Shown here piece after piece: positions 17,936 through 27,382 of a DNA stretch of 64,000 bases. The translations under genes were made by a program, and so were the position numbers. How positions within the stretch are numbered: the stretch's first letter is position 1; the number at the start of each line of letters is the position of its first letter. Origin of the DNA: Bacteroidota bacterium (GTDB taxonomy: Bacteria > Bacteroidota > Bacteroidia > Bacteroidales > FEN-979); NCBI GenBank assembly GCA_026391835.1, contig JAPLDF010000073.1:1-64000 (forward strand). Direction: 5' to 3'. The notes under the pieces are model-generated. The model made no database searches, had not been told where the DNA came from, and worked only from the letters and a program-made list of their open reading frames with translations.

Positions 17936-18916
17936 CTAGAACCCAAAACCGATATTCATGTGAAAGCCGCCCAGGGATTTCCATTTGGAGGCATCACCTG
18001 TTGGCAGGGCCCCATGGTAATTGTTGACACTAATATCCCAGCCGAACAACAGGTCCAGGTAGTACCTGCCGTAAACGAAACACTTCAGGCCGGGGTTTAT
18101 GCCAAAGTAATACCCGGGGCTGATGCTGTTGATATGAAAAGGCATCGGATTGTTTGTATAGCTGAGCCCATCGGTGTTCATGTAGCTGATCGTATATGTC
18201 CCGTCGATCTGTTGAACGAGTGGGATGCTGCAGCCTATATCAAACGCGAAATAGGGAGAAACTTTTTTCTTCAGCATGTTCACCCTTATTTCGGCGAAAA
18301 CCGGGAGATAGGGTACCCAGAAAACCGATGACGTCATGGATCGGGTTTCTGTGTAAATAATGACAGTTTTGATAAATGTAGAATGAAAGTGTGAATAACT
18401 TTTAACGTACCCGAACCCGCCACCGAGCGAAAAATACGGGGAAAACTGGTAACCGGCAATGACCTGCCCGTAAAATGGAGATTCAGCATCACCGGTGGCT
18501 CCGGAGAACCCTATTTTTACAAGGCCGTATAGCCCTTTTTCAACAGGAATATAATAGGAGTGAAAATTCATCCGTGAATCCATGATCATCTTTCCCGGTT
18601 TTGAGGAGGTGATCACCGCACTATCGGACAGGACAAGGTAGGAGTCGGTCATCCCCGGTTTGACATGGAATTTATGATTTAGTTGCGCTGAACCAGATTT
18701 GAATGAAAGGGTATGTGCCCCGGTATCAATCCCTGTTACCACAACCAGGTGGCTTACCGTCATGGTTTTTACCGGCATGCGGTCAATCATCAGTGTGCCG
18801 CGCTTACTGGTCCTGATTTTGATTGTCCCGGTTTGATAACGTCGATGCTGGGCTGCAGCTTCACAACCGGCAAAGAGGATGATGGCAACAATGAAAAGGT
18901 TTACGGTGGTTTTCAT
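17936..18916 (-). CDS. outer-membrane protein: PEGA-like domain plus beta-barrel
   Basis: A 326-residue exported protein. The signal region contains a possible lipobox FAGC (Cys18), but the stretch continues to AAAQ, so ordinary cleavage is equally likely. Residues about 27-95 resemble a PEGA-type beta-sandwich (GTIKIRTSKRGTLMID... then DTGAHTLSFKSGSA). From about 110 the sequence is a series of amphipathic strands ending NIGFGF, a typical last barrel strand with terminal Phe. Role unknown. It is convergent with the 900-residue gene. The 221 nt upstream (18917-19137) show no clear promoter or structure. Confidence 0.6.
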   Translation of the reverse strand: MKTTVNLFIVAIILFAGCEAAAQHRRYQTGTIKIRTSKRGTLMIDRMPVKTMTVSHLVVVTGIDTGAHTLSFKSGSAQLNHKFHVKPGMTDSYLVLSDSAVITSSKPGKMIMDSRMNFHSYYIPVEKGLYGLVKIGFSGATGDAESPFYGQVIAGYQFSPYFSLGGGFGYVKSYSHFHSTFIKTVIIYTETRSMTSSVFWVPYLPVFAEIRVNMLKKKVSPYFAFDIGCSIPLVQQIDGTYTISYMNTDGLSYTNNPMPFHINSISPGYYFGINPGLKCFVYGRYYLDLLFGWDISVNNYHGALPTGDASKWKSLGGFHMNIGFGF

Positions 18917-19137
18917 ACCCTGGGTGTTTAATAATCCATGGTAAAGTTAACACACCGGGGATGTTTGGTCAAGTGACTTTTTACAACCAGGGAAGGCGGG
19001 TTGCGAAATGATACCAAAAACATCAGGTCTCTTAAAAGCTTTTCGGGTTTTTTGCAAAAAATACCGGCCTGCGATGTCCACGTTGATCTTTTAATAATTT
19101 TTCATGGAGCAACACGAGTTATTTGCGAAAAATGCAA

Positions 19138-22100
19138 TTAATCACCGGCCATCAATCTCTTTTGGTAACCTTTTCCCCTGGCGGTCAGCATCCATCTCAG
19201 GATGGATGGAAATACGAAGAGGAGCAGGGGAAGTGCCATCACGAATCCGCCGATGACGGCAATGGCAAGGGGTTGCTGCATCTGTGCCCCGACACCTATT
19301 CCCAAAGCCAGCGGGGTCAGCGCCAGGATGGCGCCGATGGCTGTCATCAGTTTGGGGCGGATACGCAGCGAGATGGCATAGTTGATGGAGGCATCCACAT
19401 CACCGGCAGATGACTTCATGTTCACCCAAAACTGGTTGACCGTGAATATGGCATTCTCGGCAATGATCCCCACGATCATGATGATCCCGGTGTAACTTCC
19501 TACGTTGAGCTGTATTCCCGTAAGGAAAAGGGCCCAGATACAGCCGGCTGTCCCGAGCACAGAGATAAAGATGACCAGCAGGGAGATCCTGAAATCCCGG
19601 AAAAGGAAGAGCAGTACCGTAAATACCAGGATGGTTGCAGCCAGCAGGATCATCAGCAACTCCCGGAATGACGATTGTTGCTGCGCCCATGTGCCGCCAT
19701 ATGAAATGTAGTACCCTGCCGGCAGCATCAGGTCCTTGTCAAGCGTACTTTTAATATCCCTGATGGCGCTGCCGAGGTCACGGTTTTCGAGCCTGGCGGT
19801 GAGGACGACGTTTGACTTGAGGTCTTCACGCGTCACATCCGGGGTGCCTTTCGACAATTCCACCCTTGCAAAATCTTTCAGCGGGCGGAATGAGCCATCG
19901 GGCGCAAAGATTGGCTGGCCGAGAATTTTTTCGAGGGAGTTGTCTTCAAAGCTGGTAAACCGCAGGAGGATCCGCAGCATCTGCTCCCCCGACTGCACTT
20001 CGCCAACCTGAACACCCTCATTATAGGCTTTTAACTGTGTTTGCAGATCAGCCGCGGTAAGTTTGAACCGGGCCAGCTTGGCTTCATCCGGAATAACCGA
20101 GATGGCAGGCCCCTCCACAATGATCCCGTTGTTGAGGTCGGTTACCCCTTTCACTTTTTCAAGCAGTTCCTGCGCGTGAAGGGCCAGGGTTCCAAGCACC
20201 GCCTTGTCGTCTCCGAAAATTTTTATCTCAACAGGTTCCGGTCTCCCGATCAGGTCACCGAGCAGATCGGCAATCCGCTGCCCGAATTCAATGTTCAGGG
20301 CGGGCTCCTGTGACGAGATCTTTTCCCTGAGTTCGGAAATAACATCCTCTGTTGACCTGTTGATGCCTGGTTTTAGCTGGATGAGGTAATCACCTTCGTT
20401 CGGGGGAATCACCCCGCTTGCCATGCTGATGCTTGAACTCATGTTGGTGCCGGTGCGCCGCATGTAAGTCGCAACGTCCGGGTGATGCAGCACAACCGTA
20501 TCAACCCGGCGCATCATGTCGTCGGAAGCATTGAGCGCTGTTCCGGGCGGTGTGAGGTAATCAAGCACGATGGTGCCTTCATCGAGAACCGGTAAAAAAC
20601 CGGTATTCAGTTTTGGAATGAGCAAAAGTGCGCTCAGGCCAAGAAGGAGGATGAAGCCGAGGGCGAATAACGGTTTGTCGAAAAACCACACAAGCCATTT
20701 CAGGTTCATGCCTTTATCCTGTTTGCCCGCGGAAAGATTTTTTTTACGGTGCTTATAGCCCAGGGCCAGGTGCAGCGCCGGCAAACCGAGCCAGGTGGTT
20801 AAAAAACTGCATACAAGGGTGATCTCCATGGTGGTGGTGAGTTCCCTGAAGAAACTTCCTGCCACACCGCTCATCAGCACAAAAGGAAAGAAAATTACGA
20901 CGGTGCTCAGGGAGGATCCCACCATGGCCGGAAACAACATCCGCATGGTTTCACCGACCACCTCACGCAATCCTTTTTCAGGATTTTCTTCATGAACCCT
21001 GTGAATCTGCTCGATCACAACAATGGCATCGTCGATGATCAGCCCGATGGACGCCGCGATGGCGCCCAGCGACATGATGTTGAGCGTGATGCCTGCCAGG
21101 TACAGCACGGTGAGGGTGAGGGCCAGGGTCACAGGAATGATGATGATCACGTTGAGACTGGCGCGGAAGGAGCGAAGGAACAGGATCACGACCAGCAGGG
21201 CCAGGAAAAGCCCTTCAAAAATTGCCCGGAGCACACTGCTGATCGAATCGCTCACAAAGACCGACTGGTTGTAATAAGGTTTGAGAACCATTCCACCGGG
21301 CAGCTGTTTTTGAATCTCCCCGGCCTTTTCCACGACCTTATCGGCAAAATCGACCAGGTTTGTTCCTTTTTGCTTGACCAGGTCGAGGATTACTGCATCG
21401 TGCCCGTTCGCATTGATCCGGATAAACTCCTGTTGTTCCTGGAATTCGACAGTGGCCAGGTCGCGCAGGCGGATGACCCGGTTGCGATCGCTGCTGATCA
21501 CCGTGTTCTGCAAATCATTGAGTGTGTTGATGCGGCTGTCGGTCACTGAAAGGTACAACCTGCGGTAATCGGAGAGCAACCCGTTGGATTCGATGAAGTT
21601 GGTGCTGCCCAGCTGGTCGATCAGGTTTTGCGGTGTCAGCCCCAGCTGGACCATCTTCATGGGATCGGGGATGATCACAAACTCCTTGGTCTTGCCACCC
21701 CTGACCACCACATTCGAGATGCCCGGGACCTCCGCAAAACGAGGCCTTGCAAAGAACATGGCCATATTCCGCAATTCCACCTGCCCCGAATGGTCACTTT
21801 CGAGGGTATAGCCGATCACAGGATAGATGTTCTGGCTCATTGCTTCGATGGTCAGGCTGGTGGTAGACGGAAGCGTTTGTTTGATCTCGTTGATCCTCGC
21901 TTCCAGCTGCATCCTGGCAATATCAATGTCGGTGTTCCAATCAAAATAGGCTTCAATGGTGCAGCTGCCGCGGTTTGTTGAGCTGCGCACGGTTTCAATT
22001 CCGTTCACCCTTTTGATGGCAATTTCAAGCGGACGGGTCACCGTGATCAGCATCTTGTCGATGGGCTGTTCCCCGTTGTCTGCGATGATGCGGATTTTCG

Positions 22101-22209
22101 GGAACACCACATCGGGGAACAGCAGGGTTTCCATCTTCCGGTAGGCAAATCCACCCATGAAAAGAACCACCAGGAGTACAAATATCGTTGGTTTGGTGAA
22201 TCGTGCCAT
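19138..22209 (-). CDS. RND efflux permease (CzcA/AcrB superfamily)
   Basis: I chose the ATG at 22209, giving 1023 residues (MARFTKPTIFVLLVVLF). A longer in-frame version adds 60 residues that are only the reading-frame shadow of the upstream gene. Twelve membrane helices in two halves are visible. TM4 carries GLIIDDAIVVIEQIH with the two relay aspartates, and the C-terminal half has the matching VGIIAENAIFTVNQF. The start overlaps the stop of the upstream MFP gene by one base (TAATG), implying translational coupling. Substrate is unresolved: it could be metal or organic solute, and I see no His/Met-rich metal-binding stretch. Confidence 0.92.
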   Translation of the reverse strand: MARFTKPTIFVLLVVLFMGGFAYRKMETLLFPDVVFPKIRIIADNGEQPIDKMLITVTRPLEIAIKRVNGIETVRSSTNRGSCTIEAYFDWNTDIDIARMQLEARINEIKQTLPSTTSLTIEAMSQNIYPVIGYTLESDHSGQVELRNMAMFFARPRFAEVPGISNVVVRGGKTKEFVIIPDPMKMVQLGLTPQNLIDQLGSTNFIESNGLLSDYRRLYLSVTDSRINTLNDLQNTVISSDRNRVIRLRDLATVEFQEQQEFIRINANGHDAVILDLVKQKGTNLVDFADKVVEKAGEIQKQLPGGMVLKPYYNQSVFVSDSISSVLRAIFEGLFLALLVVILFLRSFRASLNVIIIIPVTLALTLTVLYLAGITLNIMSLGAIAASIGLIIDDAIVVIEQIHRVHEENPEKGLREVVGETMRMLFPAMVGSSLSTVVIFFPFVLMSGVAGSFFRELTTTMEITLVCSFLTTWLGLPALHLALGYKHRKKNLSAGKQDKGMNLKWLVWFFDKPLFALGFILLLGLSALLLIPKLNTGFLPVLDEGTIVLDYLTPPGTALNASDDMMRRVDTVVLHHPDVATYMRRTGTNMSSSISMASGVIPPNEGDYLIQLKPGINRSTEDVISELREKISSQEPALNIEFGQRIADLLGDLIGRPEPVEIKIFGDDKAVLGTLALHAQELLEKVKGVTDLNNGIIVEGPAISVIPDEAKLARFKLTAADLQTQLKAYNEGVQVGEVQSGEQMLRILLRFTSFEDNSLEKILGQPIFAPDGSFRPLKDFARVELSKGTPDVTREDLKSNVVLTARLENRDLGSAIRDIKSTLDKDLMLPAGYYISYGGTWAQQQSSFRELLMILLAATILVFTVLLFLFRDFRISLLVIFISVLGTAGCIWALFLTGIQLNVGSYTGIIMIVGIIAENAIFTVNQFWVNMKSSAGDVDASINYAISLRIRPKLMTAIGAILALTPLALGIGVGAQMQQPLAIAVIGGFVMALPLLLFVFPSILRWMLTARGKGYQKRLMAGD

Positions 22210-23132
22210 TACTGCTGCCTGATTATTCTTACAATAGCTGTATCTCCCAGCCCGTAATTTCCGCTGTTGAGGATACGGTCGGCAGCGCCGAATACCGGGG
22301 AAACAATCTCGATGCTGTCGGTTCCCCTGATACCGGTAGCCACCGGAATTTTCACAGCCATTGTATCGTTGATCAGTTTCATCACCCATGCATTTTTCAG
22401 GACCTCGTCATTCAGCAGGCAGCTTTTCGGGAGGATGACAGCGTTGTTTTTAGCATTCCTGACAATTTTCACCCTGGCCATCAGGTTTTCGGGGATATCC
22501 CTGGCAAAACGGGGCTTGAGGACCATGCGCTGGGTTTGGGAAGCCCCCGACATGGAAGGCAACACCGACTTCACGTTGGCAATAACTTCGGTATTGTCCG
22601 GCAATATCAGCGTACATTCCTGCCCGCTGCGGATCAATTTGTTCAGTTCAAACGGTACTTCAAGGAGAAATACGAGGCTCCCTGGTTCGATAAGGGTCGC
22701 CAGTACATCGCCTTCCTGCACAAAATCGCCCTGAGGATGATCAATCGTTGCAACAATTCCATTCATTTTTGATTTCACCGGCACCATGCCCCGGAGGCTC
22801 ATGGAACCAAGGCTGTCCTGGTTCAACGCGTCCGATTCCTTGGTACGAAGCTGGAACAGGACCTGGTTGTTAACTGTTTTATCCCCGGGCGACAGTGAAC
22901 ACTTTTCAACATATCCCGCTACCGGCGATTGTATCACCGCCTTCACCAGGAATGCTGAAGTGGCAATCAACTCGGTATACTCGGTCATTTTCCCGGTGTG
23001 GGGCGAGGATACTGTGACCGGGACAACCGTACGGATCGTTTTTTCGGGCTGGTCCTGGCTGCTGCTGCAGGAGGTGAAGTTTGCCAGGCAGGCGAGCCCG
23101 GTATATAATGGTATCAAAACCCTGTTCATCAT
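22209..23132 (-). CDS. RND periplasmic adaptor (HlyD/MFP family) lipoprotein
   Basis: A 307-residue adaptor. The signal ends FTSC (Cys22), so it is probably a lipoprotein. Lipoyl-like strands (about 40-80 and 115-150, with VAGYVEKCSLSPGD and MNGIVATIDHPQGDFVQEGD) enclose only a short linker rather than a long coiled-coil hairpin. The beta-barrel domain (about 155-230) and a membrane-proximal part follow. The short hairpin makes it smaller than typical AcrA. It overlaps the TolC-type gene by 4 nt upstream and the permease by 1 nt downstream, so channel, adaptor and permease form one tightly coupled operon. Confidence 0.88.
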   Translation of the reverse strand: MMNRVLIPLYTGLACLANFTSCSSSQDQPEKTIRTVVPVTVSSPHTGKMTEYTELIATSAFLVKAVIQSPVAGYVEKCSLSPGDKTVNNQVLFQLRTKESDALNQDSLGSMSLRGMVPVKSKMNGIVATIDHPQGDFVQEGDVLATLIEPGSLVFLLEVPFELNKLIRSGQECTLILPDNTEVIANVKSVLPSMSGASQTQRMVLKPRFARDIPENLMARVKIVRNAKNNAVILPKSCLLNDEVLKNAWVMKLINDTMAVKIPVATGIRGTDSIEIVSPVFGAADRILNSGNYGLGDTAIVRIIRQQ

Positions 23133-24376
23133 TGTTTGCGGAAGTTGATCTCGTTTACGATGTATTGTGTCCTGATCCTGTACAGCAATCCGGCATGCCG
23201 GGCTTCCACCAGGTTTTTCAGTGCAAGGATATAATCAGAAATGGGCAGGGAGCCCGAGTTCAGGAGGATATGGTCGGCATCGACAAGCTGCTGCACCAGC
23301 GAAACCTGTTTTTCATTTTCCCTGGCCGACTTGCGGGTTACCTCGAGTTCTGCCTGCAACTGCTTCAATTGTGTTTGATACAGGAACCGGAAATTCTCCT
23401 CGTAATTTCTCCTCGTTTCCTCACGCATCCTGATCTTGTTGTAACTGATCTTTCGCTGGTTACCGTCAAACACAGGAAGGGTCATGCTGATCCCGCCGCT
23501 GATCCCTACATTCTGGTATAGGTAGCGGGGCTCATTGTTGACGATACCGCCATCGGCAAACCAGCTCACGACAGGCTGGTACCTTCGGTCGATGAGCAGT
23601 TGCTCATTTCTTATGAGCAAACTGTCGATCATGAACCTTCTGAAAAACAATGAGTTTTCTATAGGTTTTGTTACGGTATCCTGCACGACCGGCAATGTAA
23701 GGCTGCAGGCAGCCGTATCCCCGATCCCGCAAATCAGGTTAAGGTTCCAGAATTCCTTACGGTACAGGAGGTCAAGGTCGCGGATGTTTCGCTCCAGGTT
23801 CAATATTTCAACCTGCAGCGACAGGTAATCGGTTTGCCGGTAGATCCCTTTTTCGGTCCAGGCTTTCAATACCCGCGCTTCATCGAGCAGCGTGCCCCGG
23901 ATCTCCTGCTGGAACCTGAGCTCCTCCAGGGCAGCGAAGGCTGCCAGGTACTGTGCGGTGATAGCTTTTTTCAGTTCGCCCAGGCTGATATTCCTGTCGT
24001 TGGCCAGGTTTCCCGCTTCCAGTCCGTACTTTTCAAGATTCGCCTTCCGGTTTTTCGTGTTGAAAATCTGCTGGCTTACATTGATGGTCCCGGCCAGGCT
24101 CTGGCCGTTGGTGATCACCTCGCTGTATCCCCAGCCGTTGGCTGAAGGAGCGTACATCATGGAAATGTTGAAGTTGACCTGCGGGAGATAGGAGGCCCGC
24201 GCAACCAGGCTGTCGCATTGGTTTGCCAGCACCTGGTTTGCCAGGTCTTTCAGTACCGGGCTGTTTGAGACACCTTTGTCGAGGTAACCGGAAAGGCTGC
24301 ACTCCTGGCCATAAACATGCACGCAAAACACCAGGCTTAAAAGAGAAACGATGCAACTGCGGACATGGTTATGCAC
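23129..24376 (-). CDS. TolC-family outer-membrane efflux protein
   Basis: First gene of the second efflux operon; 415 residues. The frame starts with GTG at 24376, because no ATG lies between the upstream in-frame stop and the signal peptide (HNHVRSCIVSLLSLVFCVHVYGQ). Two OEP repeats with long amphipathic helices (about 30-215 and 225-410) identify the TolC family. Unlike the NodT protein of the first operon it has no lipobox. The last 4 nt overlap the adaptor start (ATGA-type). Confidence 0.88.
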   Translation of the reverse strand: MHNHVRSCIVSLLSLVFCVHVYGQECSLSGYLDKGVSNSPVLKDLANQVLANQCDSLVARASYLPQVNFNISMMYAPSANGWGYSEVITNGQSLAGTINVSQQIFNTKNRKANLEKYGLEAGNLANDRNISLGELKKAITAQYLAAFAALEELRFQQEIRGTLLDEARVLKAWTEKGIYRQTDYLSLQVEILNLERNIRDLDLLYRKEFWNLNLICGIGDTAACSLTLPVVQDTVTKPIENSLFFRRFMIDSLLIRNEQLLIDRRYQPVVSWFADGGIVNNEPRYLYQNVGISGGISMTLPVFDGNQRKISYNKIRMREETRRNYEENFRFLYQTQLKQLQAELEVTRKSARENEKQVSLVQQLVDADHILLNSGSLPISDYILALKNLVEARHAGLLYRIRTQYIVNEINFRKQ

Positions 24377-24435
24377 TGGTGCGTTCTTTGTTTTCAGGAT
24401 TTCAGTGATCTGATCGTTGAATTACTCCAGGATTG

Positions 24436-27276
24436 TCATTCTACCAGGAGTTTACCGCTTAATACAACTCCTCCGGCTTCGAGGGTGTAAATATAAAACC
24501 CGGGAGTCATTTTTTTCTCTTTGCCCTGGGTAATATCTACGGTAAAATTGTTGATTCCCTGTTTGAACCGGACCGGAGCCGGCCGTAGGACTGTTTCGCC
24601 ATAGACATTATAAACAGTAACGATTCCCGAAGATGGCTGCGATAAATTGACTTCGAAATTGAACAGCCCGCCTGACGGGTTCGGATAGACTGTTACATTC
24701 CCCAGGGTGGTTGTTCCTGGGGCCAGGTGTTCATCAAGGCTTGTGAAATATGGTTTTTGCAACCTGGTGGTGGTATAAAGCCTGTATTCACCAGCATTAA
24801 AAACCAGGGCTGCAGCGGTATCCGCCACATTGAGCGAATCTCCCGTAAAAAATTCATACCACATCCCTCTCCTGGTGAAACCCGGTACAACATTCACCGC
24901 ATTCACATCAAAATTTCCCAGGACTGTTACATCCATGGTGCTGTGCCGCAACCAGATCCGTTTGACGGCCCCGGCTACATCCAGGGTATAGGTCGTGGTT
25001 GAGAATGCAGGCTGATTTTTTTTCAGCGCGATGAGTGCGGCAAAAATATTTTTGGTGTATCTCCTGCGCCAGTCATTCTGATAATCCCAGCGGACAGGCT
25101 TGGGAGCAAGCCGGCCACCACCGGAATCGATGGAGTAATCATAGCCAAGTTCGCCAAACTGCCAGATCATCTTCGGGCCGGGGATTGTAAAAAAGAAGGT
25201 GGCAGCCAGTTCCATCCGTTTAAGCGAAGTCCCGGTATCTTTGACATTGTAATTGGCAGAGGCATTGCCATACTTAATATTTTTAAATGGAAGCCGTTCT
25301 TCGTCATGGCTTTCCATAAACCCGACCGCATGCGGCTGAGACCAGCCCCGCTCCTTGTATGAAATCCATGAGAAATTGGAGTTTGCACCCGTGTTCCAGC
25401 CCATGGTTGCCTCATTGTATTTGCCATTCATATTTCCCCAAAGCAGCATGTTGTTGGAAGAGAGGACTGTTTCTTCAGAGTTGTCGGCAAAGTGTTCCAT
25501 AATGGCATAGGCATTCGGGTTGACCGAATGGATAAGCATGGTGTAACTGGTGAGGATGTTTATCCTGGCCGGATCTTTTTGTCCCCATAGCGACACATTA
25601 TCCGGGTAGGAGTCCTTTTGTGTGAATCCTTTTGAAAGATCGAAGCGGTAACCGTCAACATGGTATTCCGTGAGCCAGTAACGGATAAGCCTTTTCATAT
25701 AGTAGTTGGTGTAGGCGCTTTCGTGGTTGAAATCGTTGCCCACATTGTAAGGATGTTTCGGGATGGGGTTGAACCAGGGATTGTTTGCTGCAGGCCGCTG
25801 GGCCGGGCCATCCCAGAACAACCGTGCAAGCGGGGAGCTGCCGAAGTGGTGGTTGCATACAATGTCGAGGATCACCGCGATGCCACGGAGATGCGCTGCT
25901 TCGACAAACTGTTTCAAGCCATTTTTGGTGCCATAATATTTGTCGACTGCGAATGAAAAATTGGGATTGTATCCCCAGCTCTCATTCCCTTCAAACTCCA
26001 TGACAGGCATTAATTCGATGGCATTGATTCCCAAATGTTTCAGGTAATCTAGCGTGTCGATCAGCGACGGATAATCATGATCAGCGGTAAAATCGCGGAT
26101 AAGCAGCTCATAAACAACAAGGTCTGTAACTGCAGGCGGTGTAAAGGGGGTCATGTTCCATGGATAGGAATCCTGGCCGGTTTGCAGGTAGGTGGCAATG
26201 CCGTTTGCTTTTCCGGCAGGATAGGGCATGAGGTTCGGATAGGTTTTAGCGGTGATATACTTGTCATCCGGGTCGCTCACCTTGTCTGCGTAAGGATCGC
26301 CGATCCGCAGGTTCCCGTCGACCAGGTATTGGAATATGTATTCCTGTTTCGGCACCAGGTTTTTGATTTGCACCCAGAAGCGGGTGCTGTCGGGCGTAAG
26401 GTTCATGTAGTATGCCGAATCGGTTTGCCAGTTGTTGAAGTCGCCGACCACAAAGGCGTTGTCTTTTTTAGGGGCACACAGGCATAAAATGACTGTCGCT
26501 GAATCGATGTAATTGATGCCGTCATCTATGCCGGAGGGCAGCAGGGCAATGCGGGCGGGGGGAATCACCGTATACGAAAAGGAATCAGCCGCACTCCCGG
26601 TATTGTTCAGGGCGACGATCTTAACCCATTGCTTAGCCCAGTTGGTCCCGAAGTTATTCGCTGTAAGCGTGTCGGTGATAAACTGCCCGGCATTGGTTTT
26701 CACTTCAACGCCGTTGACCAGGATCTTCATCGAGGTAGCCGTGGGACTGATGGCAGAAACAGGTATCGGATCATTCAGTTTCAGGAAAAGTGATTTTACT
26801 GCCGGCAGCACAATGTTCACATTGAATGTGTTGGAATACATATCGACGAAAATGTCGGAACCATCTGCATTTTTACCGGTCTTGCTGCCATCGGCATTGC
26901 GGAATACGAAGGCCATCTTTTCGATCTGCTCAGATACGGGCACACCATAGTAACTGCGCACAGCGGGTTTTACCTTCAGCTGGTATTTATTGTTCCCGAG
27001 CGGTGTCATCAAAGCCTTCGGGAGGTTTTCTGCCCATCCCGCAACCACATATTTCCAGTCGGAAGAGGTGGTGCTCAGGTTTGTGATCACGCCGGTATGG
27101 GCATAAATGGGTGGGGAAACATTGTTCAACCCTCCGTTTCCCAGGGCTGCATCGAAAATGACGGTGCAGGAATCGTTGTCGGTCGGGAAGATCGGGCTGG
27201 TCACTATGACCTGCGCCAGGCCGGCATGCGAAAGGAGCAGAAAAGCCGTAAACAGGAGCACGTAAAATCGTTTCAT
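24436..27276 (-). CDS. T9SS-exported GH13 alpha-amylase-family enzyme
   Basis: A 946-residue secreted glycosidase acting on alpha-1,4-glucans. It starts at the ATG at 27276; the GTG just before it is ignored. Signal peptide to GLAQ; N-terminal starch-binding-like sandwich (about 25-165); CBM48-like domain (about 265-345, with VVGDFNNWQ); GH13 barrel (about 385-760). The conserved regions are DIVCNHH, DGYRFD (nucleophile Asp546), MEHF (acid/base Glu594) and ESHDEE (Asp658). A type A T9SS sorting domain closes the protein (VYPNPSGG to the end), so it should be released or attached at the surface. It is the distal gene of the starch locus. Confidence 0.92.
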   Translation of the reverse strand: MKRFYVLLFTAFLLLSHAGLAQVIVTSPIFPTDNDSCTVIFDAALGNGGLNNVSPPIYAHTGVITNLSTTSSDWKYVVAGWAENLPKALMTPLGNNKYQLKVKPAVRSYYGVPVSEQIEKMAFVFRNADGSKTGKNADGSDIFVDMYSNTFNVNIVLPAVKSLFLKLNDPIPVSAISPTATSMKILVNGVEVKTNAGQFITDTLTANNFGTNWAKQWVKIVALNNTGSAADSFSYTVIPPARIALLPSGIDDGINYIDSATVILCLCAPKKDNAFVVGDFNNWQTDSAYYMNLTPDSTRFWVQIKNLVPKQEYIFQYLVDGNLRIGDPYADKVSDPDDKYITAKTYPNLMPYPAGKANGIATYLQTGQDSYPWNMTPFTPPAVTDLVVYELLIRDFTADHDYPSLIDTLDYLKHLGINAIELMPVMEFEGNESWGYNPNFSFAVDKYYGTKNGLKQFVEAAHLRGIAVILDIVCNHHFGSSPLARLFWDGPAQRPAANNPWFNPIPKHPYNVGNDFNHESAYTNYYMKRLIRYWLTEYHVDGYRFDLSKGFTQKDSYPDNVSLWGQKDPARINILTSYTMLIHSVNPNAYAIMEHFADNSEETVLSSNNMLLWGNMNGKYNEATMGWNTGANSNFSWISYKERGWSQPHAVGFMESHDEERLPFKNIKYGNASANYNVKDTGTSLKRMELAATFFFTIPGPKMIWQFGELGYDYSIDSGGGRLAPKPVRWDYQNDWRRRYTKNIFAALIALKKNQPAFSTTTYTLDVAGAVKRIWLRHSTMDVTVLGNFDVNAVNVVPGFTRRGMWYEFFTGDSLNVADTAAALVFNAGEYRLYTTTRLQKPYFTSLDEHLAPGTTTLGNVTVYPNPSGGLFNFEVNLSQPSSGIVTVYNVYGETVLRPAPVRFKQGINNFTVDITQGKEKKMTPGFYIYTLEAGGVVLSGKLLVE

Positions 27277-27297
27277 CACAATTGTTTTTTGTACTTA

Positions 27298-27305
27298 CAA
27301 ATGTA
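27298..27305 (-). promoter_or_regulatory. -7 promoter element candidate for the T9SS amylase
   Basis: On the minus strand this reads TACATTTG (TAnnTTTG), 21 nt upstream of the amylase start. No matching TTTG is seen 19-21 nt further upstream. Confidence 0.35.
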
Positions 27306-27382
27306 CGAAAAATGAAACGGAAAGTGAGGATTGACGGATAATTTGAGTTTTCCGCGGTGCTGAAGCCCTTAAATGAAACAGT

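Noticed and set aside
22210-22389. 60-residue N-terminal extension of the second RND permease
   Set aside because: It is out of frame within the adaptor gene and unlike RND N-termini; MARFTKP at 22209 is the natural start.
19138-24376. Firm call as heavy-metal (Czc-type) exporter
   Set aside because: The permease is of the RND superfamily, but I see no metal-binding stretch in permease or adaptor, so the substrate is left open.
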